Assembly: GCF_004355005.1 (NCBI RefSeq)
Contig: NZ_SMSJ01000002.1
Coordinates: 124,001 to 188,000, forward strand
Length of the DNA: 64,000 bases
Direction of reading: 5' to 3'
Source: Dankookia rubra
GTDB lineage: Bacteria > Pseudomonadota > Alphaproteobacteria > Acetobacterales > Acetobacteraceae
Positions within the stretch are counted from its first letter, which is position 1, and each line of letters begins with the position of its first letter. The position numbers and the translations under genes were made by a program. Below, piece after piece: positions 33,900-45,000 of this stretch. Below the pieces are notes generated by a model, which had not been told where the DNA came from, did no database searches, and was given only the letters and a program-made list of their open reading frames with translations.

Positions 33900-34679
33900 A
33901 TGCGCATTGCAGTCGCCGCCGACACCGGCTCCACCGCCGACCTCGAAGCCGCGCTCGCCGAATTCGGCGTCCTTTGCGATCCGGCCGAGAGCATCGGCGA
34001 GCTGCCCTCGGTCGTCGCCCTCAGCGGGCCCTACGACCTGGTGCTGCTACGGATCGGCCAGCCGCTGCGGACCGTGCTGCCGGCACTGCGGGACCTGCGC
34101 CGGCGCGGGATGACGCTGCCGGTGATCCTGTCCTGCACCAGCCTCGTAGTGCCGGAGGAGGAGGAGGCCGCGCTGCATGCCGGGGCCGACGACGTGGCGT
34201 TCCACCCACTCCGGCTTCCGGTGCTGCATGCCCGGATGCAAGCGATGGCTCGCCGGGCGCGCGGCTATGCCTCCGCCGAGCTGGTCTGCGGCAACGTCAC
34301 GCTGGATCAGGAACAGCATGCGGTGATGGTCGACGGCAAGCGGGTCAACCTGACCGCGCGGGAGTTCGACTTCCTCGAGACGCTGATGCTCCACAAGGGG
34401 GTCCTGCTCACCAAGGAGCGCTTCATGTCCCGGCTCTACGCCGATTCGGAGGCGCCCGATTCGAAGATCGTCGACGTCTTCGTCTGCAAGCTGCGGCGGA
34501 AACTGACCGCCGCAGGCGCCGCCGAGATCATCCGCACCGTCTGGGGCCGCGGCTACGTGGTCTTCGAACCCTCCGCCCATGCGATCGAGGCCGCGCGGCA
34601 GACCCGCCAACCCGATGCCGAACCTGCGCCGCGCGGCTGGGTCCGCCGTGCGCCGCGATTTCTAGCCGTCCCGGCCTGA
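33900..34679 (+). CDS. CtrA-like OmpR-family regulator with degenerate receiver
   Basis: A 259-residue transcription factor. The C-terminal winged helix (about residues 122-222) is strongly CtrA-like: VTLDQEQHAVMVDGKRVNLT, LMLHKGVLLTKERFMSRLY, KIVDVFVCKLRRKLTAAG and IRTVWGRGYVVFEP. The N-terminal receiver-like domain is degraded: the acidic pocket is replaced by MRIAVAADTGSTAD, and the strand normally ending in the phospho-acceptor Asp reads DLVLLRIGQPL, with Arg at that place. It should therefore act without phosphorylation. ATG 33900 follows GGAG. It is divergent from msrP and 90 bp before a lytic transglycosylase gene. It is probably a paralogue of CtrA, not CtrA itself. Confidence 0.82.
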   Translation: MRIAVAADTGSTADLEAALAEFGVLCDPAESIGELPSVVALSGPYDLVLLRIGQPLRTVLPALRDLRRRGMTLPVILSCTSLVVPEEEEAALHAGADDVAFHPLRLPVLHARMQAMARRARGYASAELVCGNVTLDQEQHAVMVDGKRVNLTAREFDFLETLMLHKGVLLTKERFMSRLYADSEAPDSKIVDVFVCKLRRKLTAAGAAEIIRTVWGRGYVVFEPSAHAIEAARQTRQPDAEPAPRGWVRRAPRFLAVPA

Positions 34680-34769
34680 GACGGACAGACCGCCGCGGGG
34701 CTGTCCTGGCACGGCGGTTGCGCTGACCCGGCAGGCACCCGCATCCCGCGGGCGCCGGGGTCCGGGACC

Positions 34770-35507
34770 ATGCGCGCCACAACATGCTGCCTACTGCTTC
34801 TGCTGCTTCCCGCGCCGGCGCCGGCGCAAACGGCGGAACCAGGCCAGCTTTGCCGCTCCGCCACTATCCAGGCGGAGCGCGAGCGTGGCCTGCCGCCACG
34901 GCTGCTGGCGGCGATCGGCAAGGTCGAAAGCGGCCGGCGCGACCCGCAGACCGGCACTACCCATCCCTGGCCCTGGGCGATCAATGCCGAGGGGCGGGGC
35001 AGCTTCTTCCCAGACAAGTCGGCAGCGATTGCCGCCGTGCGGGCGCTGCAGGCCGAAGGCGTACGGTCCATCGATGTCGGCTGCCTGCAGGTCAACCTGC
35101 GGCATCATCCGCAGGCCTTCGCCTCGCTGGAGGAGGCCTTCGACCCCCTGGCCAATGCCCGGTATGCCGCGCGGTTCCTGGCCGAGCTGCAGGCCAGCCG
35201 CGGCGACTGGCTACAGGCGGCGGGGGCCTATCATTCGCAGACCCCGGGTCTCGCCGAGCCTTATCGCGCGCGGGTCGCCGCAGCCTGGCTGGCCGAACAG
35301 GGAATGCCGGCGCCACCAGTCGCCGTTCTCGCCGCGGCATCGCCCGGCGGTGCCCCGATGCTCGACAACGGGGCGGCGCGGATGCGGTTGGCGCCGGCCA
35401 CGCTCGGCGCCGGGCGGGGCCTGGACGCCTACCGCGCGGCGCCGATCCCGCTGGCCGGCCGGCCCTCGCCCGCTTCGGCGCAGTCTCTGCTGGCGCGGCG
35501 GTCCTGA
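34770..35507 (+). CDS. Exported lytic transglycosylase (SLT domain)
   Basis: A 245-residue secreted peptidoglycan-cleaving enzyme. The signal peptide (LLLLLLPAPAPAQ) is followed by an SLT domain: LPPRLLAAIGKVESGRRDPQ with catalytic Glu53, HPWPWAINAEGRGSFF, VGCLQVNLRHHPQAF and AGAYHSQTPGLAEPYRARV. This compact form is often associated with flagellar, pilus or secretion-system assembly in alphaproteobacteria. The C-terminal 60 residues are low-complexity. It lies 90 bp after and co-directional with the CtrA-like regulator, which hints at cell-cycle-linked or motility-linked control, but no flagellar genes are present to confirm. Confidence 0.85.
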   Translation: MRATTCCLLLLLLPAPAPAQTAEPGQLCRSATIQAERERGLPPRLLAAIGKVESGRRDPQTGTTHPWPWAINAEGRGSFFPDKSAAIAAVRALQAEGVRSIDVGCLQVNLRHHPQAFASLEEAFDPLANARYAARFLAELQASRGDWLQAAGAYHSQTPGLAEPYRARVAAAWLAEQGMPAPPVAVLAAASPGGAPMLDNGAARMRLAPATLGAGRGLDAYRAAPIPLAGRPSPASAQSLLARRS

Positions 35508-35529
35508 TGCCTGAGTTGCTTCCGGATGG

Positions 35530-36543
35530 TCAGCGCATCGGCCAGGAATACATCAGCCCGCCATCGGTCCAGAGCCGGTTCAGCCCCCGCTCCAGCCCGA
35601 TTGCGGTCTTCGGGCCCAGATGGCGCTCGAACAGCTCGCCATAGTTGCCGACCGCGCGGATGGCATTGATTGCCCAGGCCGGATCAAGCTTCAGACCGTT
35701 GCCAAGCACCGGGTCGACCCCGAGCAGCCGGCGGATGTCCGGGTTCGGGCTGGTCTTCATCGCCTCGGCGTTCTGGCTGGTGACGCCGAGCTCCTCCGCC
35801 TGGATCAAAGCCGAAATGGTCCAGCGCACCACGTCGAACCATTCCTGGTCGTCGCGCCGCACCACCGGCCCATAGGGTTCCTTGCTGAAGCGCTGTGGTA
35901 GGATGACGAAGTCGCCCGGCCGGGTGAACTGGCTGCGAAGCGCGGCCAGCTGAGTCGCATCGGTGCCGATCGCGTCGCACCGCCCGGCCTGCAGCGCCTG
36001 GGCATTGTCCTGCATGCGTTCCTGCAGCAGCGGGGTGAACTTCAGGTTGTTGGTGCGGAACCAATCGGCCGTCACCAGCTCGTTCGTCGTCCCCGGGGAG
36101 AGGCAGATGGTCATGCCGTCCATGCCTTTGGGGTCGCCGATACTGGCCTCCCGGCGGACCATGAAGCCGTGGCCGTCATAGAGGTTCACCGCAACCATGC
36201 GCAGGCCGAGCGTGGTGTCGCGCGTCATGGTCAGGGTGGTCTGGCGGATGAGCACGTCGATCTCGCCCGATTGCAGCGCGGTGAAGCGCTGCACCGCGGT
36301 CAACGGGACGAAACGGACCTTGCTGGCATCACCGAACAGCGCCGCGGCCAGGCCGCGGCAGAGATCGGCATCCATGCCGCGCCAGGTACCCTGGCTGTCC
36401 GGCAGGGAGAAGCCTGCGACGCCGACATTGACGCCGCAGTTCAGCGCGCCGCGCGACTTGACGGTGTCGAGGGTCTGCCCCGCCAGGGCTGAGCCCATGC
36501 CGAGCGCGAGCAGGCCAGCCACGAGCCAGCGCAGGGGAGACAT
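35530..36543 (-). CDS. General amino acid ABC transporter binding protein (AapJ/BztA-like)
   Basis: A 337-residue periplasmic solute-binding protein. The signal peptide (SPLRWLVAGLLALGMGSALAG) leads into the AapJ-type sequence: TLDTVKSRGALNCGVNVGVAGFS, GMDADLCRGLAAALFGD, QRFTALQSGEIDVL, TTLGLRMVAVNLYDGHGFMV, KEPYGPVVRRDDQEWFDVVRW and RAVGNYGELFERHLG. Such proteins bind polar L-amino acids with broad specificity. Permease and ATPase genes are missing next to it, so it is an orphan. ATG 36543 is preferred to a TTG two codons upstream. The gene lies 10 bp after a NIPSNAP gene in the same direction. Confidence 0.9.
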   Translation of the reverse strand: MSPLRWLVAGLLALGMGSALAGQTLDTVKSRGALNCGVNVGVAGFSLPDSQGTWRGMDADLCRGLAAALFGDASKVRFVPLTAVQRFTALQSGEIDVLIRQTTLTMTRDTTLGLRMVAVNLYDGHGFMVRREASIGDPKGMDGMTICLSPGTTNELVTADWFRTNNLKFTPLLQERMQDNAQALQAGRCDAIGTDATQLAALRSQFTRPGDFVILPQRFSKEPYGPVVRRDDQEWFDVVRWTISALIQAEELGVTSQNAEAMKTSPNPDIRRLLGVDPVLGNGLKLDPAWAINAIRAVGNYGELFERHLGPKTAIGLERGLNRLWTDGGLMYSWPMR

Positions 36544-36553
36544 GCTCAAGCCC

Positions 36554-37234
36554 TCAGCGGATCGGCGACCAGGGCACCGGCTTCAGCACCAGCGTGTTCT
36601 GCGCCTTCAGGGCGCCGAGCCCGCTGGTCGCCTTGCCGAATTCCGCCCACCCCGGATCGGCCGCCATCGCGGCTCGGCGGCGGTCGCGGTCGCCGAGCGA
36701 GCTATAGGCCCAGGCGAAGACGGCCTGGTTGATCGGGCCGCATTCAGTCACGGCGAAGAACAGCAGCTGGCCAAGGTGCTTGTCCTGCACCGGTTTGCCG
36801 ACCGTCTCATAAGCCTGCAGCCAGCTGTTGATCCGGCCCGGCTCGAAGTCATAGGTTCGGTGGTCGACGAACATGGCGTCGCCCTCGATCGTCTTCACGA
36901 AGGGCTGGCCAACCTTCTGGATCGGCGAGAAGGGCACGGTCTTCAGCAGCTTGGCTTCCTGCGCCATCAACGCGCCGATCGGCCGGGTCTCCTGCAGGAA
37001 GCGCTGCCATTCCGGATCGGCGTCGCGGCGGACCATGCCGCGCTCGCGCTCGTCGATGTCGTCGAAGCCGCGCAGGAAGAGCACGCGGTTGATCTGGCCG
37101 AACTCGACCGTGAACATGCCCATCAGCGGCGTCAGGGTGCGCGAGGAGGCAGGGCCACCGATCTCCGCGTAGGCCTTCAGCCAGGCCGGCAGCTTGCCCG
37201 GATGCGCGGTGTAGATGCGCTGCTCGATGAACAT
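36554..37234 (-). CDS. NIPSNAP family protein, two tandem domains
   Basis: A 226-residue soluble protein made of two ferredoxin-like dimeric alpha/beta NIPSNAP repeats. The first runs from MFIEQRIYTAHPGKLPAWLKAY through FGQINRVLFLRGF; the second from FVDHRTYDFEPGRINSWLQAYE through CGPINQAVFAWAY. Each shows the (F)VEHRTY...PG..(N)WL pattern and a central strand. Function is not known; some NIPSNAP proteins act in catabolic clusters. The ATG at 37234 has GGGAGAAG upstream. It is probably co-transcribed with the amino-acid-binding protein 10 bp downstream. Confidence 0.88.
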   Translation of the reverse strand: MFIEQRIYTAHPGKLPAWLKAYAEIGGPASSRTLTPLMGMFTVEFGQINRVLFLRGFDDIDERERGMVRRDADPEWQRFLQETRPIGALMAQEAKLLKTVPFSPIQKVGQPFVKTIEGDAMFVDHRTYDFEPGRINSWLQAYETVGKPVQDKHLGQLLFFAVTECGPINQAVFAWAYSSLGDRDRRRAAMAADPGWAEFGKATSGLGALKAQNTLVLKPVPWSPIR

Positions 37235-37412
37235 GGTGCTTCTCCCCCAGGACGCCGCGACGCGGCGGGACGGGCCGGAGTGCCGCATGTTCCGCCGCGG
37301 TGGTCAATCCGCCCGGTGGCATCGCCTCCCACGTCTTTCGGTGAATAAGTCTTCGAAACAGCCTGCGAGTGGAACGCTATGGCGACAAGGACGACGGCGA
37401 GAGGCGCTTACG

Positions 37413-37742
37413 GTGAACACTCCTGACCTGCCCACCCCAGCTGGCGAGAACACCCGCCGGGTGGGCCAGCTGGTCGCCGAGGGGTTGATGCCGGCATCGA
37501 TCAGCGACCGCGACCATGCCGAATACGGCGACGCGCTTGCGGCAGCGCCAAACGCCTACCGGCGCTGGCTTTCCCTTGGCTCCCGACCAGCGGTGATCCG
37601 GCTGCTGCGTGAGGATCGCCGCGCGTCGGTCAGCACAGAGTTCGCCCGACGCTTGGTGCTCAGCCTAGGACGCGCGCTGCTTGCCGGCTGCGGTGCGTTG
37701 TCACCAGCCTCACAGGCGCTCGCCACAAGACCGGCAATCTGA
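37413..37742 (+). CDS. Hypothetical protein, uncertain
   Basis: A 109-residue open frame from a GTG at 37413 at the left edge of the AT-richer patch. The product has a helical-looking middle (RVGQLVAEGLMPASISDRDHAE, AAAPNAYRRWLSLGSRPAVI) and no recognised motif, signal or membrane segment. GAGAGG lies about 11 bp upstream of the GTG. It is long enough to be real, but composition is intermediate and there is no operon partner, so it could be non-coding. Upstream ATGs extend the frame to 37215, inside the NIPSNAP start region, and are unlikely. Confidence 0.3.
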   Translation: MNTPDLPTPAGENTRRVGQLVAEGLMPASISDRDHAEYGDALAAAPNAYRRWLSLGSRPAVIRLLREDRRASVSTEFARRLVLSLGRALLAGCGALSPASQALATRPAI

Positions 37743-38233
37743 CTGCGGGTATCCTGACGGAAACCACCTACCCTGACCCTGATTTTGGAAACGTTCCCGG
37801 CGTGACCAGTCCGTCGCGGCATCGTAGCCGCGTATCACGAACATGACGCCGTCAGATGTTAACCAAGGCCTATCAAGCCCTATCAAGCCCTGTCCAGCCT
37901 GATAGTGAGACCCGAACGTCAACGGATACCCTGAGGCTACCCGCCACTGGTCTGGGCGCCAGCCACCGTTATTCGCGGCGGAGTACATATCTGTTACGAT
38001 TTAGTACCGACAAAGACTTTGGGCGGCTCCTTAATCATTGCAAGGTTGGCCACTGCGCATCAGGATGACGCTCCTCCGGTGCCGGCCAGACCCGCAGCAA
38101 CACGAGCTGGCTGCCCGCAATGTTGCTCCAATGCCTCAGGTACTCCGATCTCCGATGACCTTCTGACTCGATTTGATAGCTTCCGAAGCGGTCTGTTAGG
38201 TTTGGGCCCAAGCGCAACGAAGGGGTTGTTTTC
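37743..38233. other. AT-richer gap without convincing genes
   Basis: This 491-bp stretch lies between an uncertain ORF and a methyltransferase gene. Short leftward frames (37710-37988, 38035-38341) exist but overlap one another, lack good ribosome-binding sites and show no recognisable domain. It contains a tandem TATCAAGCCC repeat at 37871-37890. I read it as remnant or intergenic DNA of an acquired patch. Confidence 0.5.
37871..37890. repeat. Two tandem copies of TATCAAGCCC
   Basis: The 10-bp unit occurs twice head to tail, flanked by related partial copies (GGCC before, TGTCC after). It is short and may be slippage; it sits in the AT-richer patch. Confidence 0.5.
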
Positions 38234-39226
38234 ATGTACAATGTTCCCCGGATTAAGCCCTTGATCAAAGGCGTGCTTTCTTTTCCATTTCTCAAATTTC
38301 GGACAAGTTCTCTGGCTGCGGATGTTCTGGGCACCGGCCATGCAGAATGTTGCTATTCAATATTTTTGCGGTACATTTCCCTTCTTAATAATGGCGGTGT
38401 GACGGCAGTGCCAAAGACAGTGGCCGAGCTAGGTCCGGGTAGTTCCCTTGGAGTAGGATTTGCGGCTCTCATCGCGGGCGCAGAAAAGTACTATGCTCTC
38501 GATATTATCGATCATACCGATGTGGACGTAAATCTCAGTGTTTTCGATGAACTTGTGGCTTTATTTCGACGCAAAGCACCTATTCCAGCAGCAGGCCTGG
38601 AGAGCCGCCGCTTTCCCGATCTTGACTGCTACGACTTCCCCTCGTTTCTGATTTCTGATTGGGATGCAGCACGGGAGAGACGAATTGCTATAATTCTTGA
38701 CGATATTGCCTCCAAAGGGGGAGTGTTCGTCGAGACCGCTGCCCCTTGGACCCAATCAAACTTGATCAAGCCGCAATCCGTCGACTGGATCTTCTCGGTC
38801 GTGGTTCTCCAACATGTCGATGATGTTGCTCATACTTACCGCGCGTTCGCGCAGTGGCTCAAACCCGGCGGCTACGCTTCGCATACGATCGGCTTCGATT
38901 CGCACAATCTAACAAAAGAATGGAACGGACATTGGGCTGTCAGTGACTTGGCTTGGCAGGCTCTCAGGGGCCGGCGGCCATATCTGCTGAACCGCCTACC
39001 CTATGGCGAACACCTGCGACTGGCAGCCGAGAATGGTTTCTCCACAGTCATGGAGAAACGGCACAAGCGTTTCGATGGCCTCATCAATGAGCAATTCGCG
39101 CCACGCTTCAGGACAATGAGCGATGACGATGCTCGGACCGAAATGGTGTTCCTCATCAGTCGTTTAGCGGAGAAGAGCGGTGACCGCGTTGCCTTGTCGA
39201 TGCAGGAAGGCCGGCAACGTGAATGA
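38234..39226 (+). CDS. SAM-dependent class I methyltransferase
   Basis: A 330-residue methyltransferase-like protein. Motif I is VAELGPGSSLGVGFAALIAGA, followed by the acidic end YALDII; the post-II/III part has VDWIFSVVVLQHVDDVAHTYRAFAQWLKPGGY, the usual methyltransferase-11 region. The substrate could be a small molecule or glycan; the pattern resembles methyltransferases of surface-polysaccharide or hypothetical islands. Base composition is visibly lower in GC than flanking genes, suggesting horizontal acquisition. The ATG at 38234 is the first giving the full domain. It stands alone about 270 bp from tRNA-Lys, a common integration site. Confidence 0.78.
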   Translation: MYNVPRIKPLIKGVLSFPFLKFRTSSLAADVLGTGHAECCYSIFLRYISLLNNGGVTAVPKTVAELGPGSSLGVGFAALIAGAEKYYALDIIDHTDVDVNLSVFDELVALFRRKAPIPAAGLESRRFPDLDCYDFPSFLISDWDAARERRIAIILDDIASKGGVFVETAAPWTQSNLIKPQSVDWIFSVVVLQHVDDVAHTYRAFAQWLKPGGYASHTIGFDSHNLTKEWNGHWAVSDLAWQALRGRRPYLLNRLPYGEHLRLAAENGFSTVMEKRHKRFDGLINEQFAPRFRTMSDDDARTEMVFLISRLAEKSGDRVALSMQEGRQRE

Positions 39227-39495
39227 TGCAAGAATTTCAGTGCGCATGCCGGCAGTTTGCGCCTTCCCCGCTTGGTCGCAGAATAGCACCCACCGGACGA
39301 AGGCGGAGAACGGCGAGACTTACCGTATGCCACGCACTACGAAACTATCGGGTTATAACCGCGGCATCGGGCCGATGCCTGACCTTGGAATGGACTCCGA
39401 TGGAAGTTGCCCGCCACCCTCGATGAGGGTCTGGTCGGGCAGCAGCGAGCGACCAAAAGCAAGACGCGTCACTGCAGATAATCGTGAGTTGTGAA

Positions 39496-39571
39496 TGGTG
39501 AGCCGGGTGGGACTCGAACCCACGGCCACGAGATTAAAAGTCCCGTGCTCTACCGACTGAGCTACCGGCTC
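39496..39571 (-). tRNA. tRNA-Lys (anticodon TTT)
   Basis: Reverse-strand cloverleaf with acceptor GAGCCGG/CCGGCTC, D-arm GCTC/GAGC, anticodon stem CGGGA/TCTCG (loop CTTTTAA giving TTT), T-arm GTGGG TTCGAGT CCCAC, discriminator A and encoded CCA. It lies at the edge of the AT-richer patch, downstream of the cyclophilin operon. Confidence 0.97.
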
Positions 39572-39617
39572 ACACGGTGCCGCCGCGGCCGGGGAAAAGC
39601 GCGCGGCGGCGATAAAG

Positions 39618-40307
39618 TCAACTGGCGGGAGCTTCCGTCGCGGGCGGCGGCGCATCGGCGGCGATCCGCGCTTTCACCAGCCGGTCCGGCCCTTGGACTA
39701 CGCCATTGCCGCCGGTGCCGCGCTTGATCTTGTCGACTGACTCCATGCCGGCAACCACGCGGCCCCAGATGGTGTACTGGCCGTCGAGGCTCGGCGCCGG
39801 TGCGAACATGATGAAGAACTGGCTGTTCGCGCTGTGCGGCGCGGCGGTGCGCGCCATACCGCAGGTGCCACGGGCAAAGCGTACCTTGTTGGTGAACTCG
39901 GCGGGCAAGTCGTCGTAACCTGCATCGCGTGCACCGCCCGTACCGGTGCCAGTCGGATCGCCTCCCTGGGCCATGAAGCCCTCGATCACGCGGTGGAAAG
40001 GCGTGCCGTCATAGAATCCGGCGCGGGCCAGGGTCTTGATCCGCTCGACATGTTTCGGCGCCAACTCAGGCAGCAGCTCGATCGTCACCGCGCCATCCTT
40101 CAGCTCGAGAATCAGCGTGTTCTCAAGCTTTGGGTCCGGCCCAGGCGGGGCGGCGGCAGGGGGGGCGGCGGCCTGAGCCTCGGTCGCCCCGGCTTCGGTG
40201 GTGCCAGTGTCGGCCGGCGTCTCCTCGGCAGGGGCTTCCCTAGTCGGGGGCACCTCGACCGGCGGTTCGCCAGGAATCTCCACGGGGCTGCCGGCTTCGT
40301 CGCTCAT
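39618..40307 (-). CDS. Cyclophilin-type peptidylprolyl isomerase with acidic N-terminal extension
   Basis: A 229-residue cyclophilin. The N-terminal 60 residues are low-complexity Pro/Glu/Ala/Thr (EIPGEPPVEVPPTREAPAE), with no signal peptide, so it is probably cytosolic. The cyclophilin domain (about 62-215) has HVERIKTLARAGFYDGTPFHRVIEG, FMAQGGDPTGTGTGG, GMARTAAPHSANSQFFIMFAPAP and the end WGRVVAGMESVDKIKRG, keeping the catalytic Arg/Phe/Gln set of prokaryotic cyclophilins. ATG 40307 follows AAGGACGAG. It is the last of three tandem cyclophilin genes 26-28 bp apart. Confidence 0.92.
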   Translation of the reverse strand: MSDEAGSPVEIPGEPPVEVPPTREAPAEETPADTGTTEAGATEAQAAAPPAAAPPGPDPKLENTLILELKDGAVTIELLPELAPKHVERIKTLARAGFYDGTPFHRVIEGFMAQGGDPTGTGTGGARDAGYDDLPAEFTNKVRFARGTCGMARTAAPHSANSQFFIMFAPAPSLDGQYTIWGRVVAGMESVDKIKRGTGGNGVVQGPDRLVKARIAADAPPPATEAPAS

Positions 40308-40333
40308 ACTCTCGTCCTTCTGCGCTGCGCGGA

Positions 40334-40828
40334 TCAGGCGATGCTGGCGCGGATCAGCTTGTCCGGGCCGCTCACCGTGCCGCTGCCAGGAGCGCCGCGC
40401 TTGATGTTGTCCACTGCGTCCATCCCGTCGACCACCCGGCCCCAGACGGTGTACTGGCCGTCGAGGAAGCTGGCATCGCCGAAGCAGATGAAGAATTGGC
40501 TGTTCGCGCTGTTCGGGCTCTGGCTGCGAGCCATGCCGCAAACGCCCCGCTGGAAGCTGACCTTGTTGAACTCGGCCGGCAGGTCGGCAAAGCCGGCCTC
40601 GCGGGCGCCGCCGGTACCGGTGCCGGTCGGGTCGCCGCCCTGGGCCATGAAGCCCTCGATCACACGGTGGAAGGGCGTGCCGTCGTAGAAGCCACGGCCG
40701 ACTAACTCCTTGATGCGCTCGACATGCTTCGGCGCCACGTCGGGTAGCAGCTCGATGGTGACGGGGCCGTCCTTCAGCTCGAGGATCAGCGTGTTCCCCG
40801 GCGCGGGGGTGCCGGCTGCGTTGGTCAT
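40334..40828 (-). CDS. Cyclophilin-type peptidylprolyl isomerase, cytosolic form
   Basis: A 164-residue single-domain cyclophilin without signal peptide. Features match its neighbours: TLILELKDGPVTIELLPDVAPK, GFYDGTPFHRVIEGFMAQGG, ARSQSPNSANSQFFICFGD and WGRVVDGMDAVDNIKRG. It is the middle gene of three. Very high similarity to both neighbours shows duplication in place. Role: prolyl cis-trans isomerisation during protein folding. Confidence 0.94.
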   Translation of the reverse strand: MTNAAGTPAPGNTLILELKDGPVTIELLPDVAPKHVERIKELVGRGFYDGTPFHRVIEGFMAQGGDPTGTGTGGAREAGFADLPAEFNKVSFQRGVCGMARSQSPNSANSQFFICFGDASFLDGQYTVWGRVVDGMDAVDNIKRGAPGSGTVSGPDKLIRASIA

Positions 40829-40856
40829 CGGAATGCGTCCTTGTTGGATGTGCGGG

Positions 40857-41399
40857 TCAAGCTGCGACGATTCGGGCGCGGATCAGCTTGTCAGGATTGG
40901 TCACCGTGCCGCTGCCGGGGGCACCGCGCTTGATCTTGTCCACAGCATCCATCCCGGCGATGACGCGGCCCCAAATGGTGTACTGGCCATCGAGCGACGG
41001 CGCCGGCGCGAACATGATGAAGAACTGGCTGTTCGCGCTGTTCGGGTTCTGGCTGCGGGCCATACCGCAGATGCCGCGAATGAAGCGGTACTTATTGGTG
41101 AACTCCGCAGGTAGGTCGGGCAGGTCACGCGCCCCGCCCGTGCCGGTGCCGGTCGGGTCGCCGCCCTGGGCCATGAAGCCCTCGATCACGCGGTGGAAAG
41201 GCGTGCCGTCGTAGAAGCCGCGGCCGACCAGCAGCTTGATCCGCTCCACGTGCTTTGGCGCAACATCGGGCAGGAGCTCGATGGTCACGTCGCCATCCTT
41301 CAGGGTCAGCACCAGCCGCTCCTTCGCCTGCGCCTGGGCGGGACGGATAGCGGCCGGGGCGCCGAACAAGGCAAGGCCGGCGAGGTGTCGTCGCAGCAT
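40857..41399 (-). CDS. Cyclophilin-type peptidylprolyl isomerase, exported form
   Basis: A 180-residue cyclophilin with an N-terminal signal peptide (LRRHLAGLALFGAPAAIRPAQAQA) that predicts periplasmic location. The domain is complete: LTLKDGDVTIELLPDVAPKH, GFYDGTPFHRVIEGFMAQGG, ARSQNPNSANSQFFIMFAPAP and WGRVIAGMDAVDKIKRG. It is the first of three tandem cyclophilins, 38 bp after coaD in the gyrA-coaD direction. The trio thus covers both periplasm and cytosol from one transcript. Confidence 0.94.
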   Translation of the reverse strand: MLRRHLAGLALFGAPAAIRPAQAQAKERLVLTLKDGDVTIELLPDVAPKHVERIKLLVGRGFYDGTPFHRVIEGFMAQGGDPTGTGTGGARDLPDLPAEFTNKYRFIRGICGMARSQNPNSANSQFFIMFAPAPSLDGQYTIWGRVIAGMDAVDKIKRGAPGSGTVTNPDKLIRARIVAA

Positions 41400-41437
41400 G
41401 GATGTCTCCGCTTGGATGGCGCCTGTGGCGCGCCGGG

Positions 41438-41942
41438 TCAGCCCTGAGCCGGGTTGCGCACGCGGGCGAGCGTCCGTTCCAGGGTCAGCTTCGGCACGAA
41501 GCTGGACACGTCGCCGCCCAGCCGCGCGATCTCCTTCACAAACCGCGAGGAGATGAACTGGTTCGTCTCACTGGCCATCAAGAAAACCGCTTCGATCTCG
41601 TGGTCCAGGCGGCGGTTCATCCCTGCCATCTGGAACTCGTAGTCGAAGTCGGTCACCGCTCGCAGGCCGCGGATGATCATGCTTGCGCCCAACTCCTGGG
41701 CGAAGCCGACCAGCAGCCCCTCAAATGGCCGGACCTCGATGATAGTCCCGGTCCGCTGCGCGATCAGGTCCGTCTCGGCGCGGACCAGTTCGACCCGCTC
41801 TTCGAGCGGGAAGAGCGGGCTCTTGCCGATGTTGATTGCCACACCGACCACGAGTTTGTCGAGGATGCGGGCGGCACGGCCAATGACGTCGAGATGGCCG
41901 TTGGTGACCGGATCGAAGGTGCCGGGATAAAGCCCGATCCGC

Positions 41943-41950
<8 letters not shown>
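41438..41950 (-). CDS. coaD: Pantetheine-phosphate adenylyltransferase
   Basis: Adenylylates 4'-phosphopantetheine to dephospho-CoA in coenzyme A synthesis. The 170-residue nucleotidyltransferase has the HxGH-type motif in [62 protein letters not shown] and [20 protein letters not shown]. Its ATG lies inside the gyrA 3' end (8-bp overlap), so it is translated with gyrA. gyrA-coaD-cyclophilin linkage is a recurring alphaproteobacterial order. Confidence 0.97.
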
Positions 41951-44783
<2,833 letters not shown>

Positions 44784-44967
44784 GCTGGTGTTCTTCCTCG
44801 TCGTCCGGCGCCGGGCCGGCCTGCCGCATGGCGCCGGGGGTGCTGCATAGTCAGGGGATACAGGTCGCCGGCCGCGCCGGCGGGGTCCGACCGCCGTTTC
44901 CGGCAGCCGGTACCACCGGAGGGGCAGCCCGAGGTAGTCCCCAAGGCTACCAGTCTAGTATTCTTGC

Positions 44968-44990
44968 GGCCGTGGGGCCACCCCACGGCC
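44968..44990 (-). terminator. Hairpin terminator after ssb
   Basis: GGCCGTGGGG pairs perfectly with CCCCACGGCC around a 3-nt loop, 11 bp past the ssb stop. On the ssb strand the stem is followed by GCAAGAATACTAG rather than a T-run, so it is GC-stem driven. Confidence 0.6.
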
Positions 44991-45000
44991 AGGTTCGCCC

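Noticed and set aside
37710..38341. Leftward frames of 92, 99 and 93 codons in the AT-richer gap
   Set aside because: They overlap one another in different frames, have no ribosome-binding sites or domains, and run into the start of the methyltransferase gene.
39227..39495. Attachment-site duplication of the tRNA-Lys 3' end
   Set aside because: I looked for a copy of the tRNA 3' end (CCACCCGGCTCACCA) across the AT-richer patch and found none.
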